Shown here: positions 23,925-31,886 of the stretch, one piece after another
How positions within the stretch are numbered: the first letter of the stretch is position 1
How the letters are laid out: each line of letters opens with the position of its first letter
Assembly: GCA_030704845.1 (NCBI GenBank)
Contig: JAUYKZ010000019.1
Location: 1-60,904, forward strand
Reading direction: 5' to 3'
From: an archaeon
GTDB lineage: Archaea > Nanobdellota > Nanobdellia > Woesearchaeales > GW2011-AR9
Length of the DNA stretch: 60,904 nucleotides
Notes under the pieces: generated by a model
What the model saw: the letters and a program-made list of their open reading frames with translations, nothing else
What the model was told of the DNA's origin: nothing
Database searches by the model: none
Made by a program: the position numbers and the translations under genes

Positions 23925-24929
23925 ATGGCATATAGAATCGTAACTCACGCTAATTGTACAGATGGATTCTCAAGCGCGTTTGTGATTAAAAAATATTTCA
24001 ACATTCTTCTTGGAAAAGACCTTTCCCAGAAAGAAATTGATTCTATCCAGATTGTAGGAGTAATGCCTCCAGACATTCAAACTGGCTCATTTAAAACTAC
24101 TGTGGATGATATTGTGGTTGACCTTCCGAATCCGGTTACAAAAGTATTGTTCTGGTGTGATCATCATGACACTTCCAAACCAAAAAGCGAACTTTCAGAG
24201 AATTATTATTGGAAACCTACTCCAAGTTGTACCGGTTACTTGTTAGAACTGGTAGAAGAGAAAGGTGGTAAATTATCAAAAGAAACTTTTGATTTTAAGA
24301 GAGCTATTGATACGATGGATAGCGCATCTTATTCTCCTGAACAAATTAGGTTATGTTATTATAAGCAAGAGAATTATGATTCAACCAATCCATTATTACA
24401 ACTGCATATTATTGGATCTATGTTTAACACACGTGATAGAGTTCTTAACGATGAAATCTTTAAAACTCTTCTAAGTGGAAAACTAGGAGAAACCCCATTA
24501 TCGGATGAAAATCTTTGGAAACTTAACCCGTTAATGTTTCATAAAGCACAACTGGAAAGTTATGCTCAATGGAGAGATGTTGTAGATCCGTATTTAGAAT
24601 ATAAAGAAGATATCAAAGTTGTGGTTCAAGATGATCGAAAAGCAACAATCTCAAGAGGAGTTGCAGATAGATTCTATGTTTACATTAAATTTCCGAATGC
24701 TAAATATAGTGTTAATTTGAGATTGATTGATAATGAAACTACCCGGTTTGGTGTTGGTTCAAACATTTTCCATAAAGATTGGTGTGATGTAAACATTGGA
24801 AAAATTTGTTTTGAAACTGGTAAAAAATTCGAAGGCGCTGGTGGTGGTCATCCTGCAGTTGGTGGAGTAAACGTAAAGTCTAAACATACCGATGAAGCTT
24901 TGCAGTACATTCTTAATGGACTTAAATAA
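23925..24929 (+). CDS. DHH/DHHA1-family phosphoesterase
   Basis: Members hydrolyse short oligonucleotides, cyclic dinucleotides or phosphoesters using two metal ions. The 334-residue protein has the first metal site in THANCTDGFSSA (7-18), DHH at 79-81 (WCDHHDTSKP), and the C-terminal DHHA1 glycine motif GGGHPAVGG at about 306-314. The length suits an oligoribonuclease/NrnA-type enzyme. It is a single gene with a TATA-like sequence upstream and no partner. The exact substrate cannot be told from sequence. Confidence 0.88.
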   Translation: MAYRIVTHANCTDGFSSAFVIKKYFNILLGKDLSQKEIDSIQIVGVMPPDIQTGSFKTTVDDIVVDLPNPVTKVLFWCDHHDTSKPKSELSENYYWKPTPSCTGYLLELVEEKGGKLSKETFDFKRAIDTMDSASYSPEQIRLCYYKQENYDSTNPLLQLHIIGSMFNTRDRVLNDEIFKTLLSGKLGETPLSDENLWKLNPLMFHKAQLESYAQWRDVVDPYLEYKEDIKVVVQDDRKATISRGVADRFYVYIKFPNAKYSVNLRLIDNETTRFGVGSNIFHKDWCDVNIGKICFETGKKFEGAGGGHPAVGGVNVKSKHTDEALQYILNGLK

Positions 24930-24962
24930 GATCCCAGAAGAGTTTTCAAAGATTTTTTAAAA

Positions 24963-25337
24963 TTATTTGACAGAGCCAGAATAACAGATATCACAAGAAT
25001 TTAACCCACCCTCTAAAGCCGCATGAATTTTACATAAAGCTTTACTTTTTCTGATATAATCGCTGATTGATTGTATTTGTTGGTAAGCCGTTTTAGTATC
25101 TTTAATTTTGTCAGCACATTTTCTAATGAAATCTTTAACTTCTTTTGGGAAAACAACTTCCCCGCCACGTTTCCCGGTTAAATATTGAGAAACCGCAGAT
25201 TGAGCTATTCCCACCATCTCCGCTATTTTCTTCTGAGAAGTTCCTCTTTCTTTCAGAACAACAACTAATTCTCTTCTAATTGCCGGAAGAATATACCACA
25301 CTTCAATTTCCTGTGGATGTTTTAATGGTGATGTCAT
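24963..25337 (-). CDS. HTH transcriptional regulator (COG2522-like) with C-terminal Cys motif
   Basis: The 124-residue protein has an XRE-type helix-turn-helix (about 31-62: GTSQKKIAEMVGIAQSAVSQYLTGKRG). A helical linker and a C-terminal cysteine cluster follow (CKIHAALEGGLNSCDIC). The combination is typical of a widespread archaeal regulator family. The cysteines may bind metal or sense redox state. The SUF operon and a protease lie downstream, but no operator can be assigned. Confidence 0.82.
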   Translation of the reverse strand: MTSPLKHPQEIEVWYILPAIRRELVVVLKERGTSQKKIAEMVGIAQSAVSQYLTGKRGGEVVFPKEVKDFIRKCADKIKDTKTAYQQIQSISDYIRKSKALCKIHAALEGGLNSCDICYSGSVK

Positions 25338-25383
25338 TAAAAACTAAAAAGGAGCCGTGGGTTAAAAACTTATTGGAAAAAAA

Positions 25384-25412
25384 TGAAATTAAAAAAAAAG
25401 AAAAAAACAATT
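25384..25412 (-). terminator. T-rich terminator of the subtilisin gene
   Basis: On the minus strand the 9-40 bp after the protease stop read as TTGTTTTTTTCTTTTTTTTT, a typical archaeal poly-T termination region. Confidence 0.5.
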
Positions 25413-25420
25413 CTTATAAT

Positions 25421-26569
25421 CTATTCAAACAAAGCATCAACTAACCCAAATCCAAATGAATTATCTCTTCCTGCTTCACCTAAATCATTCGCAGTTGTTT
25501 GAAGTAATGTTCTAATCTCATTAACATCAAACCCTGGATGAGATTGAATTGCTAAAGCTGCTACTCCGCTTACATGAGGTGTCGCCATACTTGTTCCACT
25601 GATGGTGTTATATCCATTATTCAGCCAAGTTGATAATATCCCTACCCCCGGAGCTGCTACTTCTACTTCCGCACCAACATTACTAAATGAAGCTAGATTA
25701 TCATTGCTATCTGTAGCTGAAACCGCTACAACTGAGCCATAAGCAGCAGGGAAAATGACTGGACTAGCATATTCATTACCAGCAGCCGCAACTAATAAAA
25801 CCCCATTAGCAAAAGCTGCATCCATTGCATCATGTACCGATTGTACGTCTGAACTTGTACCTAGGCTCATTGAAATAACATCAGCTCCTTGCTGAACACA
25901 AAAATCAACACCAGCAACTACATCGCTCATGTATCCTGAACCGCGACTGTTAAGTACTTTTGCAATTAATAGTGATGCTTCGGGAGCAACTCCAACAACC
26001 CCTATATCATTGTTTAAAGCAGCAATAGTTCCTGCAACATGAGTTCCATGCCCGTTATCATCATCCCATTTGTTAACATCGACAGATCTTCCTTTCGCTA
26101 CAAAGTTTTTTCCGCCAACAATGTTAGCTTGTAAATCTGAATGATCTTTATCAACTCCAGTATCTACGATACACACTTTTACGCCTGCTCCAGATTGAAT
26201 ACTTTGATCTGCTCCAATTCTTGAAACGCCCCAAGGTGTTTCTTGTGCAGGGGGTGGAGATGGAATCGGTTTAGATTTTCCCATTGTATGAACTTCTGCA
26301 TCTAATTCATATCCAACCACATTTGGGTTGCGTAATAAACCTGCTAAAGAATGTTCTGATACTTCAATCACAAGTACGTTATCTAATAAATCAAATTGAT
26401 GGATTACATTTCCACCAAAAGCATGAACTAATGCTGGATTTGCTTTGCCATTAAATTCAAGGAAAACTCTTACCTTTTCAGGCGCATTTCCATTATCATT
26501 TCCTGCGGCCGCTGCGGTTATTGAAAATACCAGCAACAAAATTGTTAAAATTACCGTAAATCGTTTCAT
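25421..26569 (-). CDS. Secreted subtilisin-like serine protease (S8)
   Basis: The 382-residue preproprotein has a signal peptide (about 1-22, ending AAAAG). An I9-type inhibitor prodomain follows (about 30-92, KVRVFLEFNGKANPALVHAFGG...). The catalytic domain has Asp in VCIVDTGVD (near 137), His in NGHGTHVAGTIAA (near 176) and Ser in SGTSMATPHVSG (near 323). The oxyanion Asn is in AAGNEY. All catalytic residues are present. It has no membrane anchor, so it should be released outside the cell. It is monocistronic with its own terminator. Confidence 0.94.
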   Translation of the reverse strand: MKRFTVILTILLLVFSITAAAAGNDNGNAPEKVRVFLEFNGKANPALVHAFGGNVIHQFDLLDNVLVIEVSEHSLAGLLRNPNVVGYELDAEVHTMGKSKPIPSPPPAQETPWGVSRIGADQSIQSGAGVKVCIVDTGVDKDHSDLQANIVGGKNFVAKGRSVDVNKWDDDNGHGTHVAGTIAALNNDIGVVGVAPEASLLIAKVLNSRGSGYMSDVVAGVDFCVQQGADVISMSLGTSSDVQSVHDAMDAAFANGVLLVAAAGNEYASPVIFPAAYGSVVAVSATDSNDNLASFSNVGAEVEVAAPGVGILSTWLNNGYNTISGTSMATPHVSGVAALAIQSHPGFDVNEIRTLLQTTANDLGEAGRDNSFGFGLVDALFE

Positions 26570-26626
26570 TATAATACCTCCTAACTAATCAAAAATTTTG
26601 ATTAAAGCATTTAAATAGTTTGTGGT

Positions 26627-27748
26627 TTAAGAAATTTTCCTCAACGATTCAACTATTTCTTGTAATGCTAAAATAACAATCACTAATTGTTCTTTCGTTG
26701 TTTCTTTGCCAAAACTAAATCTAATTGTTCCGTTCTGATTCTCTGCCTCGATTGCTTCCAGAACATGACTTACCCCAATGATTCCAGCATTACAGGCACT
26801 ACCACTGGAAGCATAAATCTTCCTTTCATTAAGATAATCTAAAACTTTCTCTCCTTCAACATCAGCAAAAGATAAATTAATATTATTCGGTAACCTTTGC
26901 TCGGGATGACCGTTAAGTGTAACTCCTGGAATTCTTGAAATGATCTCAGATTTGAAATAATTCTGTAATTCTCTTAATCTTACATCTTCCCGTCCAAATT
27001 CATTGCGATACAATTCCAAAGCTTTAGTAAACCCAACTATTCCTGGAACATTTTCTGTTCCAGCTCTTTTCCCAAATTCCTGAGCTCCGCCATGTATCAA
27101 AGGATGTAACGAAACTTCTGAACGCACTGCAAGAATCCCAATCCCTTTCGGTCCATAAATTTTACTTCCATTCAAAGTTATCAAATCAAACATATCTAAA
27201 AAATCTAAACCGGCAGCTTGACAAGCATCGGTATGAAATAATATTTTATTCCGTTTTGCAATTTCTGAAACCTCTTTCATTGGTTGAATCGTCCCAATTT
27301 CATTGTTAGCATAAATGATCGAAATTAAAATCGTATCATCGCGGATAGATTTTTCTAAATCATCTAAATTAATTAAACCAAATTTATCTGCTGGCAAATA
27401 GGTCACTTCAAACCCTTCACCCTCCAAAAATTTACAAGTATTTAGAACCGATTTATGTTCAACTGAAGTTGTAATGATATGTTTTCCCTTATCTTTTAAT
27501 GCTCTAGCTGTTCCAGTTAATGCAAGATTTACACTTTCTGTTCCGCCAGAAGTAAAAATTATTTTAAAATCTTTAAGCCCCAGTAATGAAGATATCTTTT
27601 CTTTAGATTTAGTTATTGCTTCCTTAGCATCTAACCCTAAATCATGCTTAGAACTCGGATTACCAAATCTTTCTGTAAAAAATGGTAGCATGACATCTAG
27701 TACTTCTTTTCTTACTGATGTTGTCGATGCGTAATCAAGATATATCAT
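26627..27748 (-). CDS. iscS: Cysteine desulfurase (IscS/NifS type)
   Basis: PLP enzyme that takes sulfur from cysteine for Fe-S clusters or tRNA thiolation. The 373-residue protein has the group I signatures: MIYLDYASTT at the start, TSGGTESVNLAL for PLP phosphate binding, HTDACQAAG, the PLP lysine in NGSKIYGPKGIG (about 195-205), and the catalytic cysteine loop SSGSACNAG (near 315). It is the last gene of the SUF operon (9-nt gap after the DUF59 gene). It is a second desulfurase besides the SufS-SufU fusion, perhaps with a separate acceptor such as tRNA modification. Confidence 0.93.
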   Translation of the reverse strand: MIYLDYASTTSVRKEVLDVMLPFFTERFGNPSSKHDLGLDAKEAITKSKEKISSLLGLKDFKIIFTSGGTESVNLALTGTARALKDKGKHIITTSVEHKSVLNTCKFLEGEGFEVTYLPADKFGLINLDDLEKSIRDDTILISIIYANNEIGTIQPMKEVSEIAKRNKILFHTDACQAAGLDFLDMFDLITLNGSKIYGPKGIGILAVRSEVSLHPLIHGGAQEFGKRAGTENVPGIVGFTKALELYRNEFGREDVRLRELQNYFKSEIISRIPGVTLNGHPEQRLPNNINLSFADVEGEKVLDYLNERKIYASSGSACNAGIIGVSHVLEAIEAENQNGTIRFSFGKETTKEQLVIVILALQEIVESLRKIS

Positions 27749-27757
27749 TTTGTAATT

Positions 27758-28042
27758 CTAAACTCCTAAAATGGCTCTTAATTCATCCGAAGGTTTCCAC
27801 GGCGGATCAAATGTGATCTCTACTTTTACCGTCTCTGCTCCAGCTTCCTTCAATTTAGTTTCTATTTCATCAACCATCTGTGGACCAAATGGACACATGG
27901 GAGAAGTGAATGTCATTTTTACAAAAACGTTTTTACCATCCACTTTATGTTCATAAATTAAACCAAGAGTCCACACATCAATATCAAGTTCCGGATCAAC
28001 ACATTGTTTGAATACTTCAATTACTTGTTCACTAGTTAGCAT
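27758..28042 (-). CDS. DUF59/MIP18 Fe-S assembly protein (SufT-like)
   Basis: A small accessory factor of Fe-S maturation. The product (94 aa from the chosen start) has the family core: SEQVIEVFKQCVDPELDIDVWTLGLIYE, then KMTFTSPMCPFGPQMVDEIETKL with the conserved TxPxCP segment, and ITFDPPWKP. The ATG at 28042 is preceded by GGAGG at 11 nt; an ATG 10 codons earlier lacks such a site. It overlaps the end of sufC by 11 nt, so the two are probably coupled. Confidence 0.88.
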   Translation of the reverse strand: MLTSEQVIEVFKQCVDPELDIDVWTLGLIYEHKVDGKNVFVKMTFTSPMCPFGPQMVDEIETKLKEAGAETVKVEITFDPPWKPSDELRAILGV

Positions 28043-28769
28043 TTTCAAATCCTCCAAATCCTTCATTCTCAATCTTCTTAGCTAACTCATATCCACCAGA
28101 TGCAACTATCTTCCCATCAATCATTACACTCACAGCTTCCGCCTGTAAGAATTCTAAGAATCTATTGTAATGAGTTATAACAATAATTCCCATTTCTTTT
28201 TTTTCTCTAACTTGCCGTATTCCTTCAGCGACAATCTTAATCGCGTCAACATCTAATCCGGAATCTGTTTCATCCAATAAAGCATAACTAGGTTCAAGCA
28301 TCATTAATTGTAACATCTCTGCTCTTTTCTTCTCACCACCTGAAAAACCATGATTCAAATAACGTCTAGAGAAGGATGGATCTATTTTTAATTCCACCAT
28401 CTTTTCTTTAAGTAAAGCATGAAAATCCATTACTGATAATGGAACTTCTCTTCGAGCATTTACGGCAGTTCTTAACAAACTGCTGATGGTAACCCCAGAT
28501 ACTTCAGCGGGGGATTGAAATGATAAAAACAAACCTTTCTTAGATCTTTCTTCAGGTTTCATTTGTAATACGTTTTCACCATCAAGCAAAATTTCCCCTT
28601 TGGTAACAACATATTTTGGATGTCCCATGATAGTGTTAGCTAATGTAGATTTACCAGAACCATTTGGGCCCATTAAAGCATGAACTGTATTTGGAGAAAA
28701 TTTCAAATTTATCCCATGCAAAATTTCTTTCCCTTCAACTTCCACGTGAAGATTAATTATCTCAAGCAT
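28032..28769 (-). CDS. sufC: Fe-S cluster assembly ATPase SufC
   Basis: ABC-type ATPase that drives the SufB scaffold. The product (245 aa) has Walker A GPNGSGKSTL (near 34-43), the signature FSGGEKKRAEM, and Walker B YALLDETDSGLDVDAI with catalytic Glu and D-loop, then the switch His in VITHYNRF. The ATG at 28769 follows GGAGGAA at a good distance. The frame extends nine codons upstream (28796) without such a site. It overlaps the 3' end of the sufSU fusion by 8 nt. Confidence 0.94.
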   Translation of the reverse strand: MLEIINLHVEVEGKEILHGINLKFSPNTVHALMGPNGSGKSTLANTIMGHPKYVVTKGEILLDGENVLQMKPEERSKKGLFLSFQSPAEVSGVTISSLLRTAVNARREVPLSVMDFHALLKEKMVELKIDPSFSRRYLNHGFSGGEKKRAEMLQLMMLEPSYALLDETDSGLDVDAIKIVAEGIRQVREKKEMGIIVITHYNRFLEFLQAEAVSVMIDGKIVASGGYELAKKIENEGFGGFENAN

Positions 28770-30387
28770 TTTCTTCCTCCAAACTAGTAAGTCCATTTCT
28801 AAGAGCTTTCAATGAAAGTAACGCACATTTTTGCCTAGTATGACTTATTGGTATTCCCAACAAATCATAAACATCTTTTTCGGTGTAAGTCTTAACAACA
28901 TTCAACGTTTTACCTTTAATCAAATCTGTTAGCATAGATATTGACGCCTGGCTAATCGCGCATCCATCTCCTTGGAAAGAAACATCCGTTATAATTCCAT
29001 CAACTATTTTAAGATACAAAACAATTTTATCCCCACAAAGAGGATTTAATTCTGGATGTTTAACAGTACAATCAATCATCTCCAGTTTATTATGAGGGTT
29101 CTTGTAATGGTCAAGAATATTTTCTTGATATAACTCTTGATCTATCGTTTCAGTTGTTTCAGTTGTCTTACTTATTTCTTTGTTTATCGAAACATTCTGT
29201 TTAACTTCAGAAATGGCGTTTACTAAAGCATCAACATCTTCCTTGGTGTTATAAAACGAAAAGGAAGCTCGAGTAACTCCAGAGAGATTTAATTCAGTAA
29301 GTAACGGCATCGCACAATGATGTCCTGCTCTTACCGCAATCCCATTCTTGTTTAACATTTCTGCAACATCGTGAGGATGAATTCCTTCAACCGTAAACGA
29401 AACTACCGGGCCTCTCATAAGACTTTTCCCTGGACCAATAATTTTCACTCCGGGAATTGCAGATAATTTATCTAACGCATAATTTGTTAATTCACGACAA
29501 TAAGTTTCAATTACATCAATCCCAATTGATTGAATATATTCTATGGCAACCGCAAGCCCTATCGCACCAGCCACGTTTGGAGTCCCTGCTTCAAATTTCT
29601 CAGGGAGATCTCCCCATTTAGCGGTTTCTAAAGTTACTCCATTAACCATTCCACCACCGAAGTTTATTGGAAGTAATTTCTTCAACAAATCCTTCCTACC
29701 GTATAAAATTCCAGTCCCCATTGGACCATACACTTTATGTCCAGAGAATGCTAAAAAATCGCATCCTAAATCTTTAACGTCAATCTTCAGGTGTGGAACT
29801 GATTGAGCTGCATCTACAATAAGATATGCTCCGACTTTATGAACAATATCCGCAATCTTAGTAATTGAATTTATAGTTCCAAGAACGTTTGACATCTGAG
29901 TAATCGCAACAATTTTTGTTTTCTCCGTGATTAATTTATCTACCTGATCAATAGCTAAACCATAATTTTCATCAACCGGGATAAACTTTAACACTGCGTT
30001 CTTCCGCCTAGCAAGTTCCTGCCAAGGAATAAGATTACTGTGATGTTCCATTACACTTAGAACAATTTCATCTCCTTCATTAATATCTTCTTCAAGCATC
30101 CGGGCAATCATGTTAAGACTCTCGGTAGCTCCGCTAGTGAAAATTATTTCTTCCTTTTCTGCCCAAATAAATTTGGCAACAGTTTCATGTGCTTTCTCAA
30201 ACTTCACCGTTGATTTCTCAGATAAAGTATGGATTCCACGATGTACGTTAGCGTTATCATTTTCATAGAATGAAGTCATTGCTTCAATTACTTTCTTCGG
30301 TTTCTGGGAAGTTGCAGCGTTATCTAAATAGATTAAAGGTTTACCAAAAATATTCTTGTTCAGGATTGGGAAATCTTCTTTGTTCAT
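28762..30387 (-). CDS. SufS-SufU fusion: cysteine desulfurase joined to sulfur-acceptor/scaffold
   Basis: The 541-residue protein joins two enzymes usually made separately. Residues 1 to about 400 are a group II cysteine desulfurase: YLDNAATSQKPKKVI, TSGATESLN, the PLP lysine in SGHKVYGPMGTG (near 215), and the catalytic cysteine in RAGHHCAMP (near 360). A Thr/Glu-rich linker follows. Residues from about 425 are a SufU/IscU domain with all three cysteine motifs (NPLCGD, GCAIS, QKCALLSL). Direct sulfur transfer within one chain is expected. It overlaps sufB by 4 nt. Confidence 0.93.
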   Translation of the reverse strand: MNKEDFPILNKNIFGKPLIYLDNAATSQKPKKVIEAMTSFYENDNANVHRGIHTLSEKSTVKFEKAHETVAKFIWAEKEEIIFTSGATESLNMIARMLEEDINEGDEIVLSVMEHHSNLIPWQELARRKNAVLKFIPVDENYGLAIDQVDKLITEKTKIVAITQMSNVLGTINSITKIADIVHKVGAYLIVDAAQSVPHLKIDVKDLGCDFLAFSGHKVYGPMGTGILYGRKDLLKKLLPINFGGGMVNGVTLETAKWGDLPEKFEAGTPNVAGAIGLAVAIEYIQSIGIDVIETYCRELTNYALDKLSAIPGVKIIGPGKSLMRGPVVSFTVEGIHPHDVAEMLNKNGIAVRAGHHCAMPLLTELNLSGVTRASFSFYNTKEDVDALVNAISEVKQNVSINKEISKTTETTETIDQELYQENILDHYKNPHNKLEMIDCTVKHPELNPLCGDKIVLYLKIVDGIITDVSFQGDGCAISQASISMLTDLIKGKTLNVVKTYTEKDVYDLLGIPISHTRQKCALLSLKALRNGLTSLEEENA

Positions 30388-31802
30388 CTTACACTGTCCC
30401 CCATTTCTAACGCAATAAGTTTGTTTAATTCAACTGCATATTCTAACGGTAATTCTCGAACTATCGGTTCAATGAATCCGGAAACAATTGTTTGCATAGC
30501 TTGCTCAGCTGTTAATCCTCTACTTTGCAGATAGAATATTGCTTCCTCGCTAATCTTACCCACCTTAGCTTCATGAGCTGCGGTTACATCATTATTACCT
30601 ATCTCTAAGGAAGGAATAGTATTTGATTTTGAATCGCCATCAAGAAGAAGACCGTCACATATAACACTAGTAGTCGATCCTTTAGCACCTGGCAAAATTT
30701 TAACTAATCCACGATAAGTAGAAATTCCCCCATGTTTACTGATACTTTTAGAAGTGATAGTTGAACTGGTATTTGGAGCAACATGAATTGCTTTCGAACC
30801 AACATCTTGAATTTGTCCTTTACTAGCAAACGCAATACCTAAACTATCTGATTTAGCTCCTTCGCCCCTTAGTATAGAGCAAGGGTATAACATCGTTGTA
30901 CTCCCACCCATATTCCCTGAAACCCATTCAATAATTCCATTCTTATCAACTAATGCTCTCTTAGTGTTCAGGTTGTAAACATTCCTGCTCCAATTCTCGA
31001 TACTGCTGTATCTTACTTTAGCTCCTTCCTTAACAAAAATTTCTACACACCCAGCGTGAAGAGAATCTTGACTATACCTGGGAGATGAACAACCTTCGAT
31101 ATAATGTAATTCTGCTCCTTCATCAACAATGATTAACGTATGTTCAAATTGACCTCCCCGTTGTTCATTCATTCTGAAATATGCTTGCAATGGAAGATCT
31201 AACTTAACTCCCTTAGGAATGTAAATAAACGTTCCTCCACTCCATACTGCCGCATGAATCATGATGAACTTATGATCATTAATTGGAATACAACTCGTCA
31301 TAAAATATTGTTTAACTAATTCTGGATATTTTTGAACGGCAACATCCATATTTTCAAATATCACTCCTTTCGCTTTAAGAGATTCCTGGATATTGTGATA
31401 AACAACTCCGCTGTCATATTGTGCACCGACACCTGCCAAAGATTTTTTTTCTGCTTCAGGGATTCCTAATTTGTCAAATGTTCTTTTAATTTCTTCCGGC
31501 ACATCTTCCCATCTCGTAGCTTCTTTAGCATTAGGATCTACAAAATAAACAATCTCGTTAAGATTTAAATTAGTAAGATCTGGACCCCATTTTGGAAGAG
31601 AAGTTTTCTGAAACAATTCGAATCCTTTCAATCGTTTCTGAAGCATCCAGTCTGGTTCTTTTTTAGTGGCAGAGATGTGTCTAACAATTTCTTCATCTAT
31701 TCCTGGTTTCGCAATAAATTTAGCTTTATGGTTGTCTGCATCATCATAGAGCGATCTATCTATTTCGATGCTTTTTGCTTCTAATTTTATTGTCTCAACC
31801 AT
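30384..31802 (-). CDS. sufB: Fe-S cluster scaffold protein SufB
   Basis: Beta-helix scaffold on which Fe-S clusters are built with SufC. The 472-residue protein is full length. Seen: the N-terminal helical part (EPDWMLQKRLKGFELF), YFMTSCIPINDHKF, the beta-helix core (GAELHYIEGCSSPRYSQDSLHAGCVEIFVKEGAKVRYSSIENWS) and the end VTAAHEAKVGKISEEAIFYLQSRGL. No SufD is encoded in this operon, so a SufB2C2 complex is likely. It is the first gene of a five-gene operon; -strand transcription starts after a short gap downstream of the lipoprotein gene. Confidence 0.95.
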   Translation of the reverse strand: MVETIKLEAKSIEIDRSLYDDADNHKAKFIAKPGIDEEIVRHISATKKEPDWMLQKRLKGFELFQKTSLPKWGPDLTNLNLNEIVYFVDPNAKEATRWEDVPEEIKRTFDKLGIPEAEKKSLAGVGAQYDSGVVYHNIQESLKAKGVIFENMDVAVQKYPELVKQYFMTSCIPINDHKFIMIHAAVWSGGTFIYIPKGVKLDLPLQAYFRMNEQRGGQFEHTLIIVDEGAELHYIEGCSSPRYSQDSLHAGCVEIFVKEGAKVRYSSIENWSRNVYNLNTKRALVDKNGIIEWVSGNMGGSTTMLYPCSILRGEGAKSDSLGIAFASKGQIQDVGSKAIHVAPNTSSTITSKSISKHGGISTYRGLVKILPGAKGSTTSVICDGLLLDGDSKSNTIPSLEIGNNDVTAAHEAKVGKISEEAIFYLQSRGLTAEQAMQTIVSGFIEPIVRELPLEYAVELNKLIALEMGDSVR

Positions 31803-31854
31803 AACCCATTCACAATTGTGAATTATTTATAAAAGTTACGGTGTTTTTGATATC

Positions 31855-31886
31855 AAAATTAAGAAAAAGAAAAAAGAAAGAAAAAA
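31855..31886 (-). terminator. T-rich terminator of the lipoprotein gene
   Basis: On the minus strand the bases after the stop at 31887 read TTTTTTCTTTCTTTTTTC, a typical archaeal poly-T terminator upstream of the SUF operon. Confidence 0.5.

Noticed and set aside
28770-28796. Upstream sufC start (MDLLVWRKK)
   Set aside because: No ribosome site there, while GGAGGAA precedes the ATG at 28769 and gives the usual SufC length.
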